Shown: positions 28,572-36,698 of the stretch, one piece after another
How positions within the stretch are numbered: position 1 is the stretch's first letter
Layout: each line of letters starts with the position of its first letter
Assembly: GCF_019343195.1 (NCBI RefSeq)
Contig: NZ_RPHB01000003.1
Span: 310,001-374,000 of the forward strand
From: Arthrospiribacter ruber
GTDB taxonomy: Bacteria > Bacteroidota > Bacteroidia > Cytophagales > Cyclobacteriaceae
Direction: 5' to 3'
DNA length: 64,000 nucleotides
Notes under the pieces: generated by a model
What the model was told of the DNA's origin: nothing
The model's database searches: none
The model's input: only the letters and a program-made list of their open reading frames with translations
Translations under genes and position numbers: made by a program

Positions 28572-29414
28572 ATGATTTTGATTGCAGATAGTGGAGCCAG
28601 TAAAACTGACTGGAGGCTGATCAATGATAGTGGAGAAATCGGTCAGCACAGAGGAATAGGGTTCAACCCCAATTATCAGACTGCCGCAGAAATGATCACT
28701 GAGTTGCAGGATGATTTTTTGTTGGATATCCGTGCGGATGTAGAAACCATCCACTATTATGGTGCGGGCTGTACTTCAAGTAAAAATAGACAACAAGTCG
28801 AAAATGCTTTAAGAAGCCTTTTCAAACATGCAGAAATCAATATTGACCATGACCTGATGGCAGCAGCCAGAGCGACTTGTGGAAGTAATGCAGGCATTGC
28901 CTGCATTCTAGGCACGGGATCCAACAGCTGTGATTATGACGGAGAGCTCATCATTGATAAAAGGCCCGCACCGGGGTACATTCTTGGGGATGAGGGTAGC
29001 GGAGCTTATATAGGAAGGAAATTTCTTGCTGATTTTATCCATGAGGAAATGCCCAAAAAAGTGAGGGAAAAGGTGTTGGATACTTTCGCCCTTGATAATG
29101 AGGTTATCATTGAGAACGTGTATCAAAGACCATTTCCCGGAAGGTATATGGCAAGCTTTTGTCGGTTTATCACCGAAAATAAAAATGACCCATATTGCTA
29201 CATGTTGTATTATGAAGCTTTCCAGGAGTTTTTTAAAAAGCATATCATGAAATACGATGGGTACAAAAACAAACCTGTCAATTTTGTAGGCTCTATCGCT
29301 TTTTACAACAGTGACATTCTTAGGAGTGCCGCATATGATGTAGATATTACTGTTAATTTGATCATAGAGGGTCCTATTGCAGGACTCACTCTTTACCACC
29401 AAAAAAAGTTATGA
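28572..29414 (+). CDS. BadF/BadG-type amino-sugar kinase (GlcNAc or MurNAc kinase)
   Basis: 280-residue ASKHA-fold kinase. The phosphate 1 loop ADSGASKTDW is at residues 4-13, the phosphate 2 region reads CILGTGSNSC, and GDEGSGAYIGRKFL follows, as in N-acetylglucosamine and N-acetylmuramate kinases of this family. Its last 4 bp overlap the murQ start (ATGA), so kinase and etherase are translationally coupled. That pairing suggests it phosphorylates MurNAc and/or GlcNAc for peptidoglycan salvage, as with murK-murQ in other bacteria. Substrate preference is inferred from context. Confidence 0.88.
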   Translation: MILIADSGASKTDWRLINDSGEIGQHRGIGFNPNYQTAAEMITELQDDFLLDIRADVETIHYYGAGCTSSKNRQQVENALRSLFKHAEINIDHDLMAAARATCGSNAGIACILGTGSNSCDYDGELIIDKRPAPGYILGDEGSGAYIGRKFLADFIHEEMPKKVREKVLDTFALDNEVIIENVYQRPFPGRYMASFCRFITENKNDPYCYMLYYEAFQEFFKKHIMKYDGYKNKPVNFVGSIAFYNSDILRSAAYDVDITVNLIIEGPIAGLTLYHQKKL

Positions 29415-30217
29415 GCACAACCGAAAGTACTTCCTTATATGACGGGCTGGACGAAATGAGCGTCAAGTCCCTATTGGAGAATATCAACAATGAAGACCAA
29501 AAGGTTCCTTTTGCTGTACAAAATGAACTGGATAAAATAGAAGCATTAGTTGCCAAAATTGTTCCTAGGATGGAAAATGGTGGACGGCTATTTTATATTG
29601 GAGCAGGGACAAGTGGTAGATTGGGGATTTTGGATGCTTCAGAATGTCCACCTACATATGGTGTTCCCTTTGACTGGGTAGTCGGGATCATTGCAGGTGG
29701 AGACAAAGCCATCCGAAAGGCCGTAGAAAATGCCGAAGATGACCCAAATCAAGCATGGTTGGATATTCAGGAATATGGCTGGAATAAGGAAGATACCGTT
29801 ATTGGAATAGCAGCCTCAGGTACGACGCCATACGTGATCGGCGGGGTCAAAGCAGCCCGTGAAGCTGGATTGCTTACAGGATGTATTACTTGTAACACAG
29901 GCTCACCTTTGGCTGCTGCTGTAGAATATCCCATTGAAGTAGTGGTAGGGCCTGAGTTTGTAACAGGAAGCACTAGGATGAAATCAGGAACAGCCCAAAA
30001 GTTGGTTTTGAACATGATTTCTACCACTACAATGATCAAGCTCGGAAGAGTCAAAGGAAATAAAATGGTAGATATGCAGCTTTCTAACGAAAAGCTAGTT
30101 AAAAGAGGTACAAGAATGATTGTGGAGGCTACCGGGTTAAGTGATGAAGAGGCCAAGGATTTACTGATGACTCAGGGGTCTGTAAGGAAGGCGGTGGAAC
30201 AGTTTTACAGGAAATGA
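29411..30217 (+). CDS. murQ: N-acetylmuramic acid 6-phosphate etherase
   Basis: Cleaves the lactyl ether of MurNAc 6-phosphate to give GlcNAc 6-phosphate and lactate. The SIS-domain sequence is diagnostic: FYIGAGTSGRLGILDASECPPTYG, split as YIGAGTSGRLG and DASECPPTYG, then IAASGTTPYVIGG and the GSTRMKSGTAQK motif. 268 residues is slightly shorter than the E. coli enzyme. Last gene of the 27.2-30.2 kb operon. Confidence 0.95.
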   Translation: MSTTESTSLYDGLDEMSVKSLLENINNEDQKVPFAVQNELDKIEALVAKIVPRMENGGRLFYIGAGTSGRLGILDASECPPTYGVPFDWVVGIIAGGDKAIRKAVENAEDDPNQAWLDIQEYGWNKEDTVIGIAASGTTPYVIGGVKAAREAGLLTGCITCNTGSPLAAAVEYPIEVVVGPEFVTGSTRMKSGTAQKLVLNMISTTTMIKLGRVKGNKMVDMQLSNEKLVKRGTRMIVEATGLSDEEAKDLLMTQGSVRKAVEQFYRK

Positions 30218-30238
30218 TTTATTTACATAATCTTTCAT

Positions 30239-30246
30239 TACCTTTG
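30239..30246 (+). promoter_or_regulatory. Candidate -7 box for the pseudouridine synthase gene
   Basis: TACCTTTG is a perfect TAnnTTTG box 72 nt before the next ATG; no clear -33 partner. Confidence 0.4.
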
Positions 30247-30318
30247 CTACCCGTTTTAAATCAGGTGCTTAAGCCTTGACGGGAATTTATAATAATCCAG
30301 CAGAGATGTTGCAACAAA

Positions 30319-31467
30319 ATGAGAAAATACAACGACAAAAATTCTGATAAAAGAAAGGGGAAACCTGAAGGATCAGAAAAAAAGGATTTCAAAGGCGGAA
30401 AAAGAAATTCCGGAGAATTCAGAAGTAAAGGCATAGGCCAGAAAAATGAAAAGGGACTAAAAGGAGGTAAAAGTGACTTTTCTGAGAGAAAATCAATTGA
30501 TTCCCGCAAAAGCGGATTCAAAGACGAAAAGGTGAAAAGGGATTTTTCTGAGCAAGATGAAGCCGATTTCAAGAGTGTTTACAAGGGTAGGGGAAAGAAC
30601 CAAAAACCAATTTTTGAAAAAGTACATAAGTCAGAAATTGAGGATAAAAAGAGACCCAAGAAAAAATTCAAAAATCCATTTGGCAACGAGCCTGTAGAAG
30701 ATCGTCCTAATTACAACTTTGACAAAATTGAAAAAACAAGAGGGCAAAAGAATCCTTCAGGAGAAACGCGTCTCAATAAATATATAGCTAATGCTGGTGT
30801 GTCTTCCAGAAGAGAAGCAGATGCCTTGATTGAAAAAGGGCTGGTTTCTGTAAATGGACAGGTAGTCAAAGAAATGGGATATAAAGTACAAAAGGGAGAC
30901 AAAGTTAGCTACAAAGGCAAGTTGTTGAATCCTGAAAAGCCTGTTTACTTACTGCTCAATAAGCCCAAAGATTTTATCACCACCACCGACGACCCTATGG
31001 AGCGGAAGACTGTGATGAGCCTGATTGAAAATGCATGTGAAGAAAGAGTATTTCCTGTGGGAAGGTTAGATAGGAATACTACTGGATTGCTTTTGTTTAC
31101 CAATGATGGTGAATTGGCAGCTAAGTTGTCCCATCCTTCCAATCAGATCAAAAAGATATACCAGGTCACCTTGGATAAGCCATTGACACAGAACCATGAA
31201 AAGGATATTTTGGATGGTCTCGAGCTGGAAGATGGTGCTGTGTCCGTAGACGATATGCAGGTGCTTTCCAAAGACAGAACCATATTGGGACTTGAAATCC
31301 ACGTGGGAAGAAACAGGATTGTAAGAAGGATATTTGCCCACTTGGGATATGATGTGGTAGCCTTGGACAGGGTATTGTATGCAGGCTTGGACAAAAAAGA
31401 CCTTCCAAGAGGTAGATATAGGTTCCTCGCAGAAAAAGAAGTAGTAAGATTGAAATATTTCACTTAA
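30319..31467 (+). CDS. rRNA pseudouridine synthase, RsuA/RluB type, with charged N-terminal extension
   Basis: Converts a uridine in rRNA to pseudouridine. About 150 N-terminal residues are Lys/Arg/Glu/Gly-rich and probably disordered. An S4 RNA-binding domain follows (RLNKYIANAGVSSRREADAL), then the catalytic domain with VGRLDRNTTGLLLFTN, in which the Asp of RLD is the catalytic residue. Charged N-terminal extensions are usual for Bacteroidota members. Which uridine it modifies cannot be read from sequence. Monocistronic. Confidence 0.93.
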   Translation: MRKYNDKNSDKRKGKPEGSEKKDFKGGKRNSGEFRSKGIGQKNEKGLKGGKSDFSERKSIDSRKSGFKDEKVKRDFSEQDEADFKSVYKGRGKNQKPIFEKVHKSEIEDKKRPKKKFKNPFGNEPVEDRPNYNFDKIEKTRGQKNPSGETRLNKYIANAGVSSRREADALIEKGLVSVNGQVVKEMGYKVQKGDKVSYKGKLLNPEKPVYLLLNKPKDFITTTDDPMERKTVMSLIENACEERVFPVGRLDRNTTGLLLFTNDGELAAKLSHPSNQIKKIYQVTLDKPLTQNHEKDILDGLELEDGAVSVDDMQVLSKDRTILGLEIHVGRNRIVRRIFAHLGYDVVALDRVLYAGLDKKDLPRGRYRFLAEKEVVRLKYFT

Positions 31468-31470
31468 AAA

Positions 31471-31503
31471 AAAGCCAGTCGGAAATCCGATTGGCTTTTT
31501 TTT
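31471..31503 (+). terminator. Bidirectional terminator between the pseudouridine synthase and a secreted protein
   Basis: Hairpin aaagccagtcgga (31471-31483) with tccgattggcttt, one mismatch, flanked by an A-run on the left and a T-run on the right. It can serve the plus-strand gene and the convergent minus-strand gene ending at 31578. Confidence 0.8.
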
Positions 31504-31577
31504 AGGCAGAGGGGAAGGTGGGTAAACACACTAAACCACTATCCTATATCCTTCCCCCTACCATGAGCATCAGTTTT

Positions 31578-32159
31578 TTAGTTGATTTTAAATCGGTTTT
31601 TGTGACCATCGGCAGTTTGTATGGCAATCTCCAGTTCAGCAGTGGGACTTACCCCTTTAAGTCTGTAAAGTCTTTCCGTTTCTGAAATGTTGGAAAGTTT
31701 TTCTTCATGGATAAGCTTGCCGTTTTCATATGCGAAGATCATTAGATCTGTTGGCTCCAAGGCGTTGAACTGCAATTTTACCCTGTTGCCTTCTGAAATT
31801 TTCAAATTCGAAAATGCAATAGGTTCATTTTTATTTATTTCATATTGAAAAGGAATCCTTTTGCTGGGTTTTCCATTTTCGATGACTTCAAAAGTGTATG
31901 ATCCGGGACCAAGGTTAGTGAAGTCATAATACTTTGCAAAGGAGCTACTTTTAAATAGCCTTTGTGCTTTGACAAGACGGTTTTCTGAATTGTAGACTTT
32001 TACAACAAGGGGGCTTTCCGGTGCGGACTTATACCTCAAAAGGGCTTTACCTTCCTTTACCATTTTGACTGAGATAGGTGTTTCTACTGGTGCTTCATTA
32101 TTGGAAAATGAAAATGAAACTGAGCATACTAGCAAAACTAAAGACAGTAAGTATTTCAT
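31578..32159 (-). CDS. Secreted protein of unknown function, 193 aa (paralogue pair, copy 1)
   Basis: A signal peptide (MKYLLSLVLLVCSVSFSFS) precedes two beta-sandwich-like repeats of about 75 residues. Shared marks with the neighbour at 32532-33122 are an FAKYYDF motif, a phrase like Y-x-x-EV(I/L)EN, PTDL then Y-E-N-G-x-L-(I/V)-HEE, and a closing hydrophobic strand before K. The pair looks like a tandem duplication. No T9SS tail, lipobox or enzyme motif is visible. Probably periplasmic. Confidence 0.82.
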   Translation of the reverse strand: MKYLLSLVLLVCSVSFSFSNNEAPVETPISVKMVKEGKALLRYKSAPESPLVVKVYNSENRLVKAQRLFKSSSFAKYYDFTNLGPGSYTFEVIENGKPSKRIPFQYEINKNEPIAFSNLKISEGNRVKLQFNALEPTDLMIFAYENGKLIHEEKLSNISETERLYRLKGVSPTAELEIAIQTADGHKNRFKIN

Positions 32160-32531
32160 GGCTAATGAGTTTTGGTTTCAGTCCAATTGCACGAATGATT
32201 TTATTTTTTGGTTATAGCCAAGTTTTGGACCGGGGCATTTAGTAGGTTTTGGATGTTGAAATCAGAAAAAATCCTATAAATTTTGAAACCTTTGAAAATT
32301 TTTCAGATCAAGATGAAATCAAAATAAAAAATTGTGAAAATTGATGTAAGCGTTTGATAATGTTTAAATAAAATCGGTGTTTGAATAGGATCTGTATAAG
32401 TTTTTTAGACGAACTTATTAATCTTTTTTACATTGAATATTAAAAAAATAAAAGAGCCACAGGTGATGTGGCTCTTTAGTAAGGGTTGAGAATGTATTGT
32501 AAATCAACACAAAATCCTGAATGATCCCATA
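32160..32531. other. AT-rich gap between the secreted paralogues
   Basis: 372 bp without a convincing ORF. The part next to the first paralogue is AT-rich and should hold its minus-strand promoter, although no perfect TAnnTTTG box was found. The part near 32442-32477 holds the terminator of the second paralogue. Confidence 0.6.
32442..32477 (-). terminator. Terminator of secreted paralogue 2
   Basis: Perfect hairpin aaagagccaca/tgtggctcttt (32451-32461 and 32467-32477). On the minus strand it is followed by a T-rich run (complement of taaaaaaata). Confidence 0.8.
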
Positions 32532-33122
32532 TTATTTAGTAGCAAGTAGTTTGCTGAAACCATCCTGGGTTTTTACCACGAACTCTACATTTGCACCTGG
32601 GCTGAACCTCGCAAAAGTATATAGCTTGTGAAATCCATTTACATTGTCGATGTTTTCCTCATGTACCAAATGTCCATTTTCATAGACCATTATAGAAAGG
32701 TCTGTTGGAAGTAGTGAGTTTACCAATAGCTTGTATTGGTTATTGGTCACTTTTTCAACTTTGGAATAGATTACAGGCTCTGCTGATTTAGCTCTAAGGT
32801 CTAATTCAAACTTGTCTACTATTTGGTTGTTTTCCAAAACTTCAATGTTGTACTTAGCAGGCGAAAGCAATGAGAAGTCATAATACTTTGCAAATGCTTC
32901 TTTTTTGAAAATCCTGTCTTTTTGTACAAGTGTATTAGACTCGTCGTAGATTTTTACCAAAACAGTACCGTTTGGTACCAATCCATAAAGTAGTTGTATT
33001 TTGCTGTCTTCTACTTTTCTAATGGATACCGCTGACTTCACTGGCGTGTCAGTCGTTCTTTCTGTTGCAAAGGTACTTGTAGAAATACCTAATGCGATTA
33101 ACATTGCGATTAACGTTTTCAT
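32532..33122 (-). CDS. Secreted protein of unknown function, 196 aa (paralogue pair, copy 2)
   Basis: A signal peptide (MKTLIAMLIALGISTSTFA) precedes a body that aligns along its whole length with the 193-aa neighbour: FAKYYDFSLLSPAKYNIEVLEN parallels FAKYYDFTNLGPGSYTFEVIEN in short stretches, and PTDLSIMVYENGHLVHEE parallels PTDLMIFAYENGKLIHEE. It has its own near-perfect promoter and terminator, so it is transcribed separately. I know of no function for this family, which I believe is restricted to Cytophagales relatives. Confidence 0.82.
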   Translation of the reverse strand: MKTLIAMLIALGISTSTFATERTTDTPVKSAVSIRKVEDSKIQLLYGLVPNGTVLVKIYDESNTLVQKDRIFKKEAFAKYYDFSLLSPAKYNIEVLENNQIVDKFELDLRAKSAEPVIYSKVEKVTNNQYKLLVNSLLPTDLSIMVYENGHLVHEENIDNVNGFHKLYTFARFSPGANVEFVVKTQDGFSKLLATK

Positions 33123-33244
33123 AATAATGATATTTAATAGGTTAGATTACACTTTTGATTTACCTTCTGCTCGGCTGTACCGAATGTCAAATAATTGAAG
33201 GCAGGCTATTGTGGGGTGCGTTGATTTACATTCATTCAACTATA

Positions 33245-33276
33245 CAAATGTACAAATGGTTTCAGTGAATTGCAAA
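33245..33276 (-). promoter_or_regulatory. Promoter of secreted paralogue 2
   Basis: Minus strand: TTTG (33276-33273), 20 nt spacer, TACATTTG (33252-33245). This is an exact match to the Bacteroidota TTTG/TAnnTTTG arrangement. Confidence 0.75.
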
Positions 33277-33487
33277 TAATTCAACAAATAGCTTTATTTG
33301 TTAACAAAATGATAAAAAATAAAAGTAAAAATTAAGGATACAGAAATGAATATTATTTTTCCGCAATCGGTAACGCCAATTATAAAGCTTAAAAAATCAC
33401 CTTGAAAACAAAATAATATTTTTTTTAATCAATTATTGTAGGTCTATATGAAACTATCGATTGCGATTATCCAAATATTAAAATAAA

Positions 33488-33518
33488 AAAAGGCAACCCT
33501 TCTTTAGGTTACCTTTTA
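33488..33518 (-). terminator. Terminator after the DUF4252/unknown gene pair
   Basis: Stem aaaaggcaacc (33488-33498) with ggttacctttt (33507-33517), one mismatch; on the minus strand a run of T follows. Confidence 0.75.
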
Positions 33519-33536
33519 TCAGTTCCATTAGGGATT

Positions 33537-34022
33537 TTATTTATTGGAATAACCTATGTCTGATAGCAGTTTGGAGTCAAAACTTCCCAATAGTTCAAAG
33601 ACCATGAGTTCTTGCTTTTCATCTTTGACTAAAACAACTACATCAGTTATTGTTTTACCGCCTTTTGTGTAAATCAGCACACCATTCTTTTTTTCATGTG
33701 CTTCCAAAAAAACCTCAAAGTTTTCTTTTTTCAAGCCTTTCAATAGAGAATTGTACTCTTCGTTTACTTTGGCACCTGTTACGGGAAGTTTGAACATCTT
33801 CATACGCTCCATAGAGTTGACCAATGTTTCTTTCTGATTGCTGTCCAATTGCAAATTGAGGCCTTTTGCAAAATTCATAAAACTGCCGCCCAAGTCCATA
33901 TGGAAGAAGTTTTCATGTGCTTTATATTTCTGGAACAGGGCGTCTACTGATTTGCTTTGGGCAAAACTGTTTTGTCCAACGAGCAACAATAAGGCTGTGA
34001 ATAAAATTATGTACTTTTTCAT
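33537..34022 (-). CDS. DUF4252 secreted protein (161 aa)
   Basis: A signal peptide ending at SFAQ is followed by a DUF4252-type domain of about 140 residues (FQKYKAHENFFHMDLGG near the start, VFELLGSFDSKLLSDIGY at the end). Members of this family are found in Bacteroidota, often with ECF sigma factor genes; the role is unknown. It lies 8 bp downstream of the 176-aa gene and belongs to the cluster headed by the sigma factor at 35880-36374. Confidence 0.83.
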   Translation of the reverse strand: MKKYIILFTALLLLVGQNSFAQSKSVDALFQKYKAHENFFHMDLGGSFMNFAKGLNLQLDSNQKETLVNSMERMKMFKLPVTGAKVNEEYNSLLKGLKKENFEVFLEAHEKKNGVLIYTKGGKTITDVVVLVKDEKQELMVFELLGSFDSKLLSDIGYSNK

Positions 34023-34030
34023 AGTCTGAG

Positions 34031-34561
34031 TTATTTATTTAATGTGTTTTCTAATTGAAATTGTAGCCTGTCTTTTGCCTTGGTTTTTGGTTTGTATTTG
34101 AAATAGAGGAGTTCATACTTTTCTTTGCTGCTTGCTAAAAAATATACTTCTTCTTGCTCTTTGTCTCCATTTGAAAACATGAAAAAGATATCTTCTCCAT
34201 CTGTTTGCTCAAAAACAGGTTTGAATTCGTCAGAAATAGATTTTTCTAAGGTTTCTGCAAGAATTTTTCCTGAAACTTGGTCCTTAAAATAAATAGCTGA
34301 TACCATTTCCTCAAAATTCTTAAAATCAATGGCGAGTTCTGACTTGTTCTGATCGTTGAAAGCAAGCCTGTAGGTGGCATTCATTTCAGACATCTTCATT
34401 CCCTTTTTTAAATCATTCTCTTCCCAAGGCCAAAGAAGTTTTGACTCTACAGGTGTTTCCAGCCTTTTATTGATTTCTTCATAAGGGTCGGATTGTGCAA
34501 AGCCATTTTGAAGAATCAATGCCAAAATGGTTACCGTAAATACTATATAATTTCGTTTCAT
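34031..34561 (-). CDS. Secreted protein of unknown function (176 aa) in the DUF4252 cluster
   Basis: Signal peptide ends near NGFAQ. The mature part is charged and has no recognised motif; the segment MSEMNATYRLAFNDQNKSEL is followed by alternating strands and helices, ending in a basic tail. It sits between two DUF4252 genes and may be a diverged member of the same fold. 240 bp separate it from the DUF4252 gene upstream, so a separate promoter is possible. Confidence 0.78.
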   Translation of the reverse strand: MKRNYIVFTVTILALILQNGFAQSDPYEEINKRLETPVESKLLWPWEENDLKKGMKMSEMNATYRLAFNDQNKSELAIDFKNFEEMVSAIYFKDQVSGKILAETLEKSISDEFKPVFEQTDGEDIFFMFSNGDKEQEEVYFLASSKEKYELLYFKYKPKTKAKDRLQFQLENTLNK

Positions 34562-34801
34562 TACTGTAAAGTTTTAAGCTCTTTAAATATTAATATGATA
34601 ATCTTTTTTTTCTCCGATAGATGTATTTGAACAAAATTGAACATTTCAATAGAATGGATATCAATAAATGCTTAGTGTCAATTAGTCTTTAATTGGGTAG
34701 GGTTTTTTTGTGTTTGTTTACTTCTAAAACTCTGGGTCCACATCTTTCAGAAATATTTCAAACTATAATCTTTTCCTCCATCATCTTTCAAACCTTATCC
34801 T

Positions 34802-35323
34802 TTACTTCCCTTTATTGTATTTATCCATACCTGGGATATTCGTCTTATCGGCCAGAATATTGAGGTCTTGATAACTGAAGTCACCCAGCATACTCAGTAG
34901 CGTAAAGCTTTCCTTGGATCCACTGATCATGATCAATTCTTTGACTTTACCTTTTTCTTCCCTTACCATAAACTTGATGTTTGAACCCTTGTCAGCGACA
35001 TCCATCAAATCCTCATAAAGATTTTTATTTAGGGTGCTCATAGCTTCATTGTAGAGGTTATTTCCGCTTACCTTTTCGGCACTGAGTATTCTTATTCCTT
35101 TTACTCTTGAGATGAGCTCTCCCATTTTCTGGGCTTCTTCATCCTTGTTGTCAGTTGATTTAAGAAAACCTCCTGCCATCTGCATCATCTTCGGGCTTAT
35201 ATACACCCTGGAGAAATTATCGTCCTCCATATACTTGGAAAAGAATTTTACTATAGCATCATCTTGTGCCTGAAGGCTTGAGATGATGAAACAAAGTAGA
35301 ATTGCGCTGATGTATTTTTTCAT
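34802..35323 (-). CDS. DUF4252 secreted protein (173 aa)
   Basis: The ATG at 35323 starts on the signal peptide MKKYISAILLCFIISSLQAQ and is preferred over an upstream in-frame ATG at 35353. The mature domain has FSKYMEDDNFSRVYISPKMM, a region KGIRILSAEKV, and the C-terminal ISGSKESFTLLSMLGDFSYQDL, the same layout as the 161-aa DUF4252 neighbour. It is the gene nearest to the anti-sigma gene and may be a target or partner of that system. Confidence 0.84.
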   Translation of the reverse strand: MKKYISAILLCFIISSLQAQDDAIVKFFSKYMEDDNFSRVYISPKMMQMAGGFLKSTDNKDEEAQKMGELISRVKGIRILSAEKVSGNNLYNEAMSTLNKNLYEDLMDVADKGSNIKFMVREEKGKVKELIMISGSKESFTLLSMLGDFSYQDLNILADKTNIPGMDKYNKGK

Positions 35324-35458
35324 CTGTTTATTGTTTTTCTTTCGTGGATACATTTTTCTCTTCCATAAAACTATCAGGACGGGAAGAATCTTTTATTTTA
35401 TTTTGTTTTCCCCTTGCTAAGGGACCAAAGCTGACCGTTTCATGTAGGGTCTATTTCA

Positions 35459-35890
35459 TTAATATTCTGGATCGTCGATATTGAACATTTCATGTGTTGT
35501 ATTTAGGTATTTCAAATCCTCCATGGCTTCGATTTGAGCCGTTCCTTTTTGAAAATTATCCTGTATAAGCATGAAGGCCTGCATCACCTCTTCGTAGGCT
35601 TTTCTTTCTTGGTAAGATTGATAAGAATTATAGGCAACCCAGCTTGAAATAAATAGAATGGCCAATGCTGCAGCATATCTAAGCCAGTTTTTCCATGGGT
35701 CCAATGATTTAGGAGCAGGAGTGATGGCTTTGGCAGAAGCTTTCGACAACTTATCCAAACCCAAGAAAAAGGATTTCTCTTGTTCCCTGCCTTCCTCCTG
35801 GAGTAAGAGTTTTCTCATCAGGCGTTCTTCCTCTAGGCTGCTGTTACCTTCCCAATATTTATTTAGAAGCTCATTTAGTTTATCGTTCAT
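35459..35890 (-). CDS. Putative membrane anti-sigma factor (143 aa)
   Basis: A cytoplasmic N-terminal region (1-60), starting MNDKLNELLNKYWEGNSSLEEERLMRK, resembles the zinc-less anti-sigma domain found next to Bacteroidota ECF factors. One membrane segment (about 70-90, YAAALAILFISSWVAYNSY) and a short periplasmic helix follow. It overlaps the sigma factor gene by 11 bp, which supports the pairing. Inference from layout, since sequence identity to named families is low. Confidence 0.78.
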   Translation of the reverse strand: MNDKLNELLNKYWEGNSSLEEERLMRKLLLQEEGREQEKSFFLGLDKLSKASAKAITPAPKSLDPWKNWLRYAAALAILFISSWVAYNSYQSYQERKAYEEVMQAFMLIQDNFQKGTAQIEAMEDLKYLNTTHEMFNIDDPEY

Positions 35891-36374
35891 TATAATTGGC
35901 TTTTGTGAGGAATTCCCGTAAAGATTTTCTGCTTCGGTGTAAATTGACTTTTACTTGATCCAGTGAGATTTCCATATATTCAGAAATTTCCTCATATGTC
36001 AATCCTTCAACTTCCCTCAAGTGAAACACTTCCTTTTGTTTTTCCGGGAGGATTTGTAAGAACTTAAAGACCATTTTAATCTGAATGTCAGCATCTCCCT
36101 CATCCTCCTTTGCTTCCGATTCAAGGTCCATGCCTTCTATTTTTTCAAATTTCTTATTGTTGCGAAACTCTTGAAGGCTTTCATTTTTTAAAGTTCGAAC
36201 CATCCAGCCTTTGGCATTTTTCATTTTCTCAAGCTCGTCTTTCCTTTGCCATGCCTTTTCAAATACACTCTGTAACACATCCTGCGCTACATCCCGGTCC
36301 TTGATCCAGAGATAGGCCATTCTGTAGAGCTGGTTTTTGAGCGGAAGTATATGTGCTTCGAAAAAGGACTTCAT
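35880..36374 (-). CDS. ECF RNA polymerase sigma factor
   Basis: Start at 36374 gives 164 residues; a longer in-frame extension to 36521 is not needed. Region 2 is IKDRDVAQDVLQSVFEKAWQRKD, written here in parts: LWIKDRDVAQDVLQ and VFEKAWQRKD. Region 4 has LPEKQKEVFHLREVEGLTYE and SLDQVKVNLHRSRKSLREFL (helix-turn-helix). It is the first gene of a minus-strand cluster: sigma, membrane anti-sigma, DUF4252, unknown secreted protein, DUF4252. The target promoter and the triggering signal are unknown. Confidence 0.93.
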   Translation of the reverse strand: MKSFFEAHILPLKNQLYRMAYLWIKDRDVAQDVLQSVFEKAWQRKDELEKMKNAKGWMVRTLKNESLQEFRNNKKFEKIEGMDLESEAKEDEGDADIQIKMVFKFLQILPEKQKEVFHLREVEGLTYEEISEYMEISLDQVKVNLHRSRKSLREFLTKANYNER

Positions 36375-36541
36375 TTTTGTAGATGATGCATGGCAAACTG
36401 AAATGTTACAGCAATTTGAAAAAAAAACGGAAATTAGACTGATTTTAAATTGAAACAAAAAATAGTATGCATGCCTACTATTTATTATTTTGCAATAGCA
36501 AAAAGTTGCATAAGGAAACAATCTTTAATTTGAACGGCTGA

Positions 36542-36575
36542 AAACAAAAAAAGTCCTGAGCGAACCCAGGACTTT
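36542..36575 (-). terminator. Terminator of tRNA-Phe
   Basis: Perfect 9-bp hairpin aaagtcctg (36550-36558) and caggacttt (36567-36575), followed on the minus strand by a run of T. It begins two bases after the tRNA 3' end. Confidence 0.9.
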
Positions 36576-36576
36576 G

Positions 36577-36649
36577 TGGTGATGAGTGGACTCGAACCAC
36601 CGACTCACGGATTTTCAGTCCGATGCTCTACCAACTGAGCTACATCACC
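36577..36649 (-). tRNA. tRNA-Phe (GAA)
   Basis: 73 nt on the minus strand fold into a full cloverleaf: acceptor GGTGATG/CATCACC (7 bp), D-arm with AGCTCAGTTGGTAGAGC, anticodon loop CTGAAAA giving anticodon GAA, and T-arm GTGGTTCGAGTCCAC. The discriminator base is A and CCA is not encoded. A promoter with perfect boxes lies just upstream and a terminator directly downstream, so it is a single-gene unit. Confidence 0.98.
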
Positions 36650-36667
36650 GTTACCGTTAAAGTGATG

Positions 36668-36698
36668 CAAAGGTAGATATTTGTATCTTTGATGCAAA
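36668..36698 (-). promoter_or_regulatory. tRNA-Phe promoter
   Basis: Minus strand: TTTG (36698-36695), 19 nt spacer, TACCTTTG (36675-36668). An ideal match to the Bacteroidota consensus, leaving about 12-15 nt of leader before the tRNA. Confidence 0.8.
36684..36691 (+). promoter_or_regulatory. Candidate -7 box for the Fe-S membrane protein gene
   Basis: TATCTTTG matches TAnnTTTG on the plus strand and lies inside the spacer of the divergent tRNA-Phe promoter, 63 nt before the ATG at 36755. No TTTG is seen at the -33 distance. Confidence 0.4.

Larger units (their letters stand above)
33123..33536. other. Non-coding gap upstream of secreted paralogue 2
   Basis: 414 bp, strongly AT-rich in its second half. 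It contains a promoter at 33245-33276 that leaves a leader of about 115 nt for paralogue 2 and a terminator at 33488-33518 for the DUF4252 gene. No ORF is credible. Confidence 0.65.
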
